NCBI GenBank assembly: GCA_964645645.1
Contig: CAZYBC010000002.1
Coordinates: 17,640 to 81,639, forward strand
DNA from: CAZYBC01 sp964645645
GTDB taxonomy: Bacteria; Patescibacteriota; Microgenomatia; UBA1400; PJMF01
Length of the DNA: 64,000 nt
Direction: 5' to 3'
Positions 58,459 to 64,000 of the stretch are shown here, piece after piece. The first letter of the stretch is position 1. The number at the start of each line of letters is the position of its first letter. The position numbers and the translations under genes are program-made. The notes beneath the pieces are model-generated. The model had not been told where the DNA came from. It ran no database searches and saw nothing but the letters and a program-made list of their open reading frames with translations.

Positions 58459-60170
58459 TCTTTAATTCGTTCAAAAATCATTACTTGGGGGTGGTCATAA
58501 ACCGTAAAAGCCTCTTCAGCATGACTGTCATTAAAACTAAGCGGGATCCCTAAATAACGAAGATTGGGGAAAACTTCAAACTGAGCAATTTTTTTAAATT
58601 TTAATTTTTGTGCAAACAAATCTTGGTAAAATTTACTCATTAAAGGATAGCGTTCTGGAACCTTGCTCATACTGCCCCAAGCTCGATTGGAAGATAGAAT
58701 ATAGTAATCTACTTCTGATAATTGTTTTTTTAAACGAGCTAACTTTTCTTCATTATCTTGGTCAAAAACTCCTAGCTGAATAATCTCAAAATGTTTGTTA
58801 TTGCTGACATTCAAGGGTAAAGCATCATCCCATAGCTCAGTAGCAATTTTACTTTTATCTGGTAAGTTAGCAAAAATCCATTCTGACGCCGTTACTCGAG
58901 AATGAGGATAAAGATAAATGCCAATAAACAGCAGTGGCCAAATTAAGAGTGTTAGTACTAACGTAAGCTTCAGCCAACGAGCTTTAAGTTGTAACCAAAT
59001 TTTACTTAAGCTATAACCAGCAAAAATAGTTAAGAATGGACAAATAATAATAAAATAGCGTAATGTTTTAGAAAATTGGCTGGATTGATAGATGAAAATA
59101 CTTATAGTCCAAAATAACAGACTGAGCAGAATTTGTTGAGCCACAGTTAATTTTTTGTTTTTAATTAAGCCGATTTTAACTTCTTTTAAATTAGCAAAAA
59201 TACCTAAAAAAATAAAAATACTTAAGACTATCCCCCATCCATAGATAATTAAATTATTTAAAGCAAAGGTGATTTTAGTAGTAGGAATCCACTGCACAGC
59301 TGGCGGGAACCAAGCCTCTGCATTACTATAGGCATTTAAAGTTTTTAAATTTGCTACAAATAAAGGATTAGGCGTGTAATCTAACCAAGATTGATAAGCA
59401 AAATAATAAGGATCAGCGAGGCGGAGACTTAGATAAGCGCTGGCAAAAAAAACAACTGCTATTAAAGCAGTTTGTTTAAGTTTGGTAATAATTTTTAAGT
59501 TTGGTTGATCAGAATTTTGCCAAATCGCTAATAGCAAAATTACAGCAATTAAGGGTGCATAAAAAACAGCGGTAATTTTACTAGCTAAGGCGCAAGCCAA
59601 ACAAAAACCACTAGCAATAATATTACTGATTCTGCTGCGGTTGGAATATTTTAAAGCAAAATAAATACTGGCCAAGCCAAAAACATTTAAAAATAAATCT
59701 GTAGTAAAAAAGTGACTAAGTTGAATGGCTAAAACTAACAACGCATAACTTAAACTAGCCCAATATTTAGTTGAATTAGGCCAGCTTAATTTTTTAGTTA
59801 AAATTTGGCTAATTAGAAAAATTAAGTAAATAGTGATTAGGTCACAAATCACTGACAACAGTCTCCCCTGCAAAGTTAACTGGTGATAATTATTGTTATT
59901 AAAAATAATGGCTAATCCTTTGTTAATAACCAGTGGCAAATTACCATAAACAAAAAAATCAAACTTATTATTGTATGGATTAAGGGTTGAAGTAGTTGGA
60001 TTAAGATAATTGGCTAAGCTAGTTGGCCAATGACTATCATTATTGACCATGGTTAAAAAACGTTCGTCAGGATGAAGATGATGGTTACTGTCCCAATTAG
60101 AACCAGTAAATCGAAGAATGGCCGCCAGAAGCAAAATCAGAAAAAAAATAAAATTTTGTTTTTTTAACAC
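58455..60170 (-). CDS. PMT-family membrane glycosyltransferase (GT-C)
   Basis: 571 aa with about eleven membrane segments and a soluble C-terminal domain. First loop SNHHLHPDERFLTMVNNDS contains the HPDE acidic motif. LQGRLLSVICDLITIYLI follows in the usual PMT_2 position. A polyprenyl-phosphate-sugar-dependent transferase is the best guess. Encoded opposite to the neighbouring glycan genes. Confidence 0.82.
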   Translation of the reverse strand: MLKKQNFIFFLILLLAAILRFTGSNWDSNHHLHPDERFLTMVNNDSHWPTSLANYLNPTTSTLNPYNNKFDFFVYGNLPLVINKGLAIIFNNNNYHQLTLQGRLLSVICDLITIYLIFLISQILTKKLSWPNSTKYWASLSYALLVLAIQLSHFFTTDLFLNVFGLASIYFALKYSNRSRISNIIASGFCLACALASKITAVFYAPLIAVILLLAIWQNSDQPNLKIITKLKQTALIAVVFFASAYLSLRLADPYYFAYQSWLDYTPNPLFVANLKTLNAYSNAEAWFPPAVQWIPTTKITFALNNLIIYGWGIVLSIFIFLGIFANLKEVKIGLIKNKKLTVAQQILLSLLFWTISIFIYQSSQFSKTLRYFIIICPFLTIFAGYSLSKIWLQLKARWLKLTLVLTLLIWPLLFIGIYLYPHSRVTASEWIFANLPDKSKIATELWDDALPLNVSNNKHFEIIQLGVFDQDNEEKLARLKKQLSEVDYYILSSNRAWGSMSKVPERYPLMSKFYQDLFAQKLKFKKIAQFEVFPNLRYLGIPLSFNDSHAEEAFTVYDHPQVMIFERIKD

Positions 60171-60213
60171 CTGATCATTATAAAAGATTTTAAATAATAC
60201 TATAATAGTAATT

Positions 60214-61626
60214 ATGAAAAAGATCTTAAAATTTGTTTTTATCCCTTTTTTAATTATTATTTTAATTTTGATTGGTTTTTTTATTTATAAAAAATATTCA
60301 CAAAAATCAAAAATAAGTCAAAGCAACATTAATGATACTCAAAAAAAATTAGATTTGGATTTAAGTGGAAAAATTTTATATAAAAAAGATAATGCTATCT
60401 TTTTGTACGATTTAAAAACAAAACAAGAAAAAATAATTTCATCTAATTTAGATACTGAGCATTTAGCTTCTCAACATTTAATTTATAAAAATGGCTATGT
60501 TTTTTTTATGAATGATAAGCGGGAAATAATAAGAAAAGATCTAAATACATTAGAAGAAATAAAAACAATTATTGATCCTCAAAAATATCTTAATCAAAAA
60601 GATAATATTTTGTATATTGAAAATTTAGTACCATCCCCAGATGGCGGTAAGATTACTTTTGTAGTAACTCCCACGATTGATATGACTTATTATATTGGAG
60701 ATTATAATAAAACTCTTCTTTTGAAGGATTATCAAACTAATGATTTAAAAGTTTTAGCAAAGACAGATGATTATAATGATTTTTTACACTTAAAATGGTT
60801 TAGTGATAATCGTTTTCTTTATATAGATAATAAATTAATAATTGATAATCAAACAAATGTAAAAAAGCAATTGCTAGGATTAACAAATAAAGAGATTTAT
60901 CCCAGTGCTTCTGGTAGTAATTATTTATGGTTTGATGAGCAAGGTGTGGAAGCTAAAGATAGAGGCATTTTTCAATTTTATCGTCCTAATTTAATGATTA
61001 GTAGTTTAGCTAAAACTTTTCCTGATATTGCTTATAGTAAATTTGATGCCAACGATAGAACTATTTCATTTTTACAATTTCCAATTGTTGCTAGAGATTA
61101 TAAATCAATAACAAAAGTTATTCCGGCGAAAGGATATTCTGACTATTTTATAGAAATAAATAGTGGCAAAAACGACATTTTTTATACTGATTGTGGAGGT
61201 ACTTTTAAAAAAATTAACCCTAATAACCCTGATTCTTATCGCTTAATTGCTCATTTACCACGACGCAATCAAATTTTAGCCTTAAGAACAGAAGAAGACC
61301 GTTCTTATGGAACTAAAATTTTAAAATCCAAATTAGTTCTTTTAAACCAAAGTAATTATGCTGAATCTACAGCTAATATTGATAATGGTTCAAATAAATT
61401 TTATGAAAAAGATTTGTTTACATTTAATGATGCCAATAATAAATATTCTTATGAAGTCATAAATAATTTTGCTATTTCACCAAATGAAGATTATTTGTTG
61501 ATTCCTTTGGCATCAGCTAAAGAAAATTTTTATGTAGAAGATTTTATTGTACTATCACTGGAAAATGGAGAAGTATTTGAATTGGATAAAAATTTTGGTG
61601 ATGATTTTTATTGGCTAGCTGATTAA
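60214..61626 (+). CDS. Membrane-anchored beta-propeller-like protein
   Basis: 470 aa: one N-terminal membrane anchor (about 5-25), then a long beta-rich domain with TolB/WD-like turns such as NLVPSPDGGKITFVV, LKWFSDNRFLYIDN and NFAISPNEDYLLIPL. Very AT-rich and Asn/Lys-rich. No enzyme motif seen; probably a surface sensor or scaffold. A perfect TATAAT (60201-60206) ends 7 nt before the ATG. Confidence 0.65.
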   Translation: MKKILKFVFIPFLIIILILIGFFIYKKYSQKSKISQSNINDTQKKLDLDLSGKILYKKDNAIFLYDLKTKQEKIISSNLDTEHLASQHLIYKNGYVFFMNDKREIIRKDLNTLEEIKTIIDPQKYLNQKDNILYIENLVPSPDGGKITFVVTPTIDMTYYIGDYNKTLLLKDYQTNDLKVLAKTDDYNDFLHLKWFSDNRFLYIDNKLIIDNQTNVKKQLLGLTNKEIYPSASGSNYLWFDEQGVEAKDRGIFQFYRPNLMISSLAKTFPDIAYSKFDANDRTISFLQFPIVARDYKSITKVIPAKGYSDYFIEINSGKNDIFYTDCGGTFKKINPNNPDSYRLIAHLPRRNQILALRTEEDRSYGTKILKSKLVLLNQSNYAESTANIDNGSNKFYEKDLFTFNDANNKYSYEVINNFAISPNEDYLLIPLASAKENFYVEDFIVLSLENGEVFELDKNFGDDFYWLAD

Positions 61627-61678
61627 ATTTTGATTTTTTCTTCACTATCATGTCATGATTGTGGTATATTTTATAATT

Positions 61679-63835
61679 ATGTGGATTATCTGGCATGATC
61701 TTTTGCTTTTATTTTTAGTGTGGCTAATGTTATTGTTTTGGCAACTGGCCGCTTTCCCTTTTCTTCATGCTCTTTTTAGCAAAAAATTAATTGATGCTGG
61801 TTGGGCTTTTGGCCGTTTAACTAGTTGGTTAGTTATTGCTACCGTGGTGTGGTTTTTAGCTCATGCTCATTTAGCTGTGAATACCCAATTATGGGTTTGG
61901 TTATTTTTTATTATTTGGGCATTTGTAGCTTTTCGCTATTTTGAAAAACACAAATTAGCTGTCTTAGCCACTTTTAAACAAGCTAAAAAATTAATTATTA
62001 CTCAAGAAATTTTATTTGCTATTGGATTAATTTTTTTGTTTATTGTTCGTGGTTTTAATCCAGCTATTTTAGATTTAGAAAAATTTATGGATGCGGGTTT
62101 GATGGTGTCTTACATGAAATCACCGCAATTACCTTTGGAGGATATGTGGCTGGCTGGAGAAAAAGTAAATTATTACACTTTTGGTCATTTTTTAGGCGCA
62201 GTGGCTTTAAATTTTTTAAATCTGAAAATTGAATTTGGTTATAACGTGTTATTAGCAGTAATCATGGGTTTGATCATGAGCCAAGGGGCTTGTTTAGCCA
62301 GTAATTTGATGGCAGATTTAAATAAAAAAAAGTTGGGTTTTTATGTGATTTTTGCTGGAATTTTAGCCAGTCTGTTGCTCGCCTTTGGCGGCAATACTCA
62401 TGCAATTTGGTATTTACTCAAAAATCATAGTTTTGTAGATTTTTGGTATCCAGACTCTACCCGTTTTATTGAACGGACGATTCATGAATTCCCTGCTTAT
62501 AGTTTTATTGTTAGTGATCTGCATGCGCATCTGTGGAGTTTGCCAATTGTTCTCTTTTTATTGCTGAATATTTATACTTGGCTTAAAGCTTTATTGGCTG
62601 AAAAAAAAGTCAGTTGGTCTAAGCTCGTTAGCCAAACCTTTTGGCAACAGGCAGTAGTTGTGGGCGCTATTTTTGGCTTAATTGTGGGGACCAGTGCTTG
62701 GGACGTAGCGATTTACGCTTTATTGTTAGGTATTATCGGTTTAGTGCTACTCTTTTTAGATTTTGTTTATTTACCGGCTTTATTAGTCTCTGCTTTTACC
62801 ATTGGCGTTAGTATGGTTTTGGTTTCTAGCCCCTGGTGGTTAAACTTTGTCTCAATTTCAGAAGGAGTAAAGGTGGCTTATGAGCATTCGCCATTCTGGC
62901 AACTGTTAGTGCTGTGGACAGGTCACGTGAGCATGACTTTATTAAGTTTGTTTTTATGGTTAAAAATGCTTTATCAGTTTGCCAAAAAAAAGTTGTTGGC
63001 TCACTCTGCTCACTTAGTTTTGTTGATTGCCATGATTTTAACTGCTTGGATTTTAATTGTGATTCCAGAATTAATTTATGTTAAAGATATTTATCCCAAT
63101 CACCCTAGAGCTAATACAATGTTTAAATTGACTTTTCAAAGCCTGACTTTGATGAGTGTAGTGGCAGCTGTATTTATTGCCTATTTAGCACAGTTTAAAG
63201 CTGTTTCTTTGCAATTTAGCCGTGACGCTAAAGAAAAATTTACACTATGGCTGAAAAAAATGTTTAAGCAAGTGCTGAGTTGGAAATTTATTGTCTTAGA
63301 AAAAAAATACTTAGCCTTATTGCCATTAAAATTATTAAGTTTTTTGTTTGTCTTAGCTGTTCTTCTCTACCCTTATTTTGGCTATCGAGATTATTATGGT
63401 TTAAAGGAATATAAAGGGGTTAATGGTTTAGCTTGGTTGGCGGAAAAATATCCAGCTGATTATCAAGCCATTGTTTGGCTGAATAATTATGTAGTCGGCC
63501 GACCTGTAATTGTGGAAGCAGTGGGTGAAAGCTATACAACCTTTGCTAGAGTATCTACTTTTACTGGCTTTCCAACAATCTTGGGTTGGCGAGTTCACGA
63601 GTGGTTATGGCGAGGCGGTTTTGAGATTCCTGGAGCTAGAACTGAAGAAGTCCGGAAAATTTATGAAGAACCCTTGTCTGCCGATAGCCAACGTTTATTA
63701 GCGCAATATCAAGTCAAATATATTATTGTTGGTGATAAAGAGCGAGAAGCTTATACTAAGCTAGACGAAGCTGGTTTGGCCAAGTTAGGTAAAAAAGTTT
63801 TTGCTCAAGCTGGAACGTATATTTTGGCGTTGTAA
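61679..63835 (+). CDS. DUF2298-type polytopic membrane protein
   Basis: 718 aa from ATG 61679; an ATG at 61655 adds eight residues but precedes the probable -10 (TATATT 61665-61670). About fifteen membrane segments. Family-like regions: DAGLMVSYMKSPQLPLEDMW then NYYTFGHFLGAVAL, SDLHAHLWSLPIVL and YPNHPRANTMFKLTFQ. The C terminus is a small soluble domain. DUF2298 proteins are thought to be GT-C-like transferases of surface glycans; the biochemical role is unproven. Confidence 0.85.
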   Translation: MWIIWHDLLLLFLVWLMLLFWQLAAFPFLHALFSKKLIDAGWAFGRLTSWLVIATVVWFLAHAHLAVNTQLWVWLFFIIWAFVAFRYFEKHKLAVLATFKQAKKLIITQEILFAIGLIFLFIVRGFNPAILDLEKFMDAGLMVSYMKSPQLPLEDMWLAGEKVNYYTFGHFLGAVALNFLNLKIEFGYNVLLAVIMGLIMSQGACLASNLMADLNKKKLGFYVIFAGILASLLLAFGGNTHAIWYLLKNHSFVDFWYPDSTRFIERTIHEFPAYSFIVSDLHAHLWSLPIVLFLLLNIYTWLKALLAEKKVSWSKLVSQTFWQQAVVVGAIFGLIVGTSAWDVAIYALLLGIIGLVLLFLDFVYLPALLVSAFTIGVSMVLVSSPWWLNFVSISEGVKVAYEHSPFWQLLVLWTGHVSMTLLSLFLWLKMLYQFAKKKLLAHSAHLVLLIAMILTAWILIVIPELIYVKDIYPNHPRANTMFKLTFQSLTLMSVVAAVFIAYLAQFKAVSLQFSRDAKEKFTLWLKKMFKQVLSWKFIVLEKKYLALLPLKLLSFLFVLAVLLYPYFGYRDYYGLKEYKGVNGLAWLAEKYPADYQAIVWLNNYVVGRPVIVEAVGESYTTFARVSTFTGFPTILGWRVHEWLWRGGFEIPGARTEEVRKIYEEPLSADSQRLLAQYQVKYIIVGDKEREAYTKLDEAGLAKLGKKVFAQAGTYILAL

Positions 63836-63907
63836 AGGTAATTTGATGTTGGCGATTAAGCTTAGAGTTATTAAAAAACTTAGTTAATCTGGCAAAATCC
63901 CATAATT

Positions 63908-63936
63908 TTTACAAAAAAGATAGTGTTTGATATAAT
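63908..63936 (+). promoter_or_regulatory. Promoter reading out of the window
   Basis: TTTACA (63908-63913), 17-bp spacer, TATAAT (63931-63936). The remaining bases hold only a 12-codon frame (ATG near 63960), so the promoter serves a gene or RNA beyond base 64000. Confidence 0.6.
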
Positions 63937-64000
63937 GTAAGGTGTCCTGAATTCGCATATGAAGTGCAACACTAAGTTAATTTTTAAGATTTTTTAAAAT

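Noticed and set aside
1..64000. CRISPR array, insertion sequence transposase, integrase, rRNA genes
   Set aside because: None seen on either strand; the repeats found are palindromes, phased operators or short hairpins, not regularly spaced arrays.

Overview
The window looks like chromosomal DNA of an uncultivated Patescibacteria (Candidate Phyla Radiation) bacterium, probably close to the Microgenomates; this is an inference. Support comes from the low GC content, tightly packed genes and domain-trimmed housekeeping proteins: PheT without its tRNA-binding B2 domain, trigger factor without its PPIase domain, and an acyl-carrier-like protein without its serine. A type IV pilus locus lies beside large Cys-rich surface proteins, and there is a locus of polytopic glycosyltransferases. 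TGA, TAG and TAA all end ordinary genes (TGA ends pilD and a Fic gene), so the UGA=Gly code of Gracilibacteria/Absconditabacteria does not apply.

Layout. 1-8.5 kb: type IV pilus operon (end of pilB, pilT, pilC, major pilin, pilD, a PKD-domain surface protein, four minor pilins), interrupted by a reverse-strand Tat-like metalloprotease and small unknown genes. 8.5-12.6 kb: AT-rich accessory island with a phosphonopyruvate-decarboxylase-like enzyme, a tyrosine phosphatase, and an operon of small unknown protein, atypical radical SAM enzyme and methyltransferase. 12.7-18.9 kb (minus strand): a pilin, a 1104-aa Cys-rich surface protein and a 738-aa membrane-spanning protein. 19.3-20.1 kb: HigBA toxin-antitoxin module with the decayed end of a second antitoxin in front. 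20.4-22.9 kb: rpmF-like, nusB, acp-like, rnc, rpsP, khpA. 23.1-26.4 kb (minus): pilX-like, pilM, pilN, pilO. 26.5-32.6 kb: recG and tyrS between two class II Fic genes, each with its own operator-like DNA. 32.6-43.2 kb: sortase, a structured RNA/small-peptide unit, PBP1A, O-antigen-ligase-like protein, pheST, infC-rpmI-rplT. 43.3-50.8 kb: tRNA-Val, a gene split by an in-frame TAG, a coiled-coil protein, tig, pyrH, femAB, a second small-peptide unit, uvrD. 50.8-63.8 kb: tpiA, then a surface-glycan locus (three or four GT-C membrane proteins, FAD oxidoreductase, HAD, GT4, methyltransferase, DUF2298 protein).

How it fits together. PilB/T/C/D/M/N/O and many pilins form one pilus machine; the large Cys-rich and PKD/FN3-like proteins are candidate tip or surface adhesins. 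Sortase, FemAB, PBP1A and the glycosyltransferases build and decorate the cell surface. Many promoters place the -10 box 5-9 nt before the start codon, so leaderless transcription seems common. The strongest candidates for something undescribed are two transcription units (about 34.08-34.55 kb minus; 48.36-48.73 kb plus). Each has a consensus promoter, a boxA-like NusB site, a folded leader, a near-perfect Shine-Dalgarno, a very small hydrophobic protein with GC-rich codons, and an intrinsic terminator.
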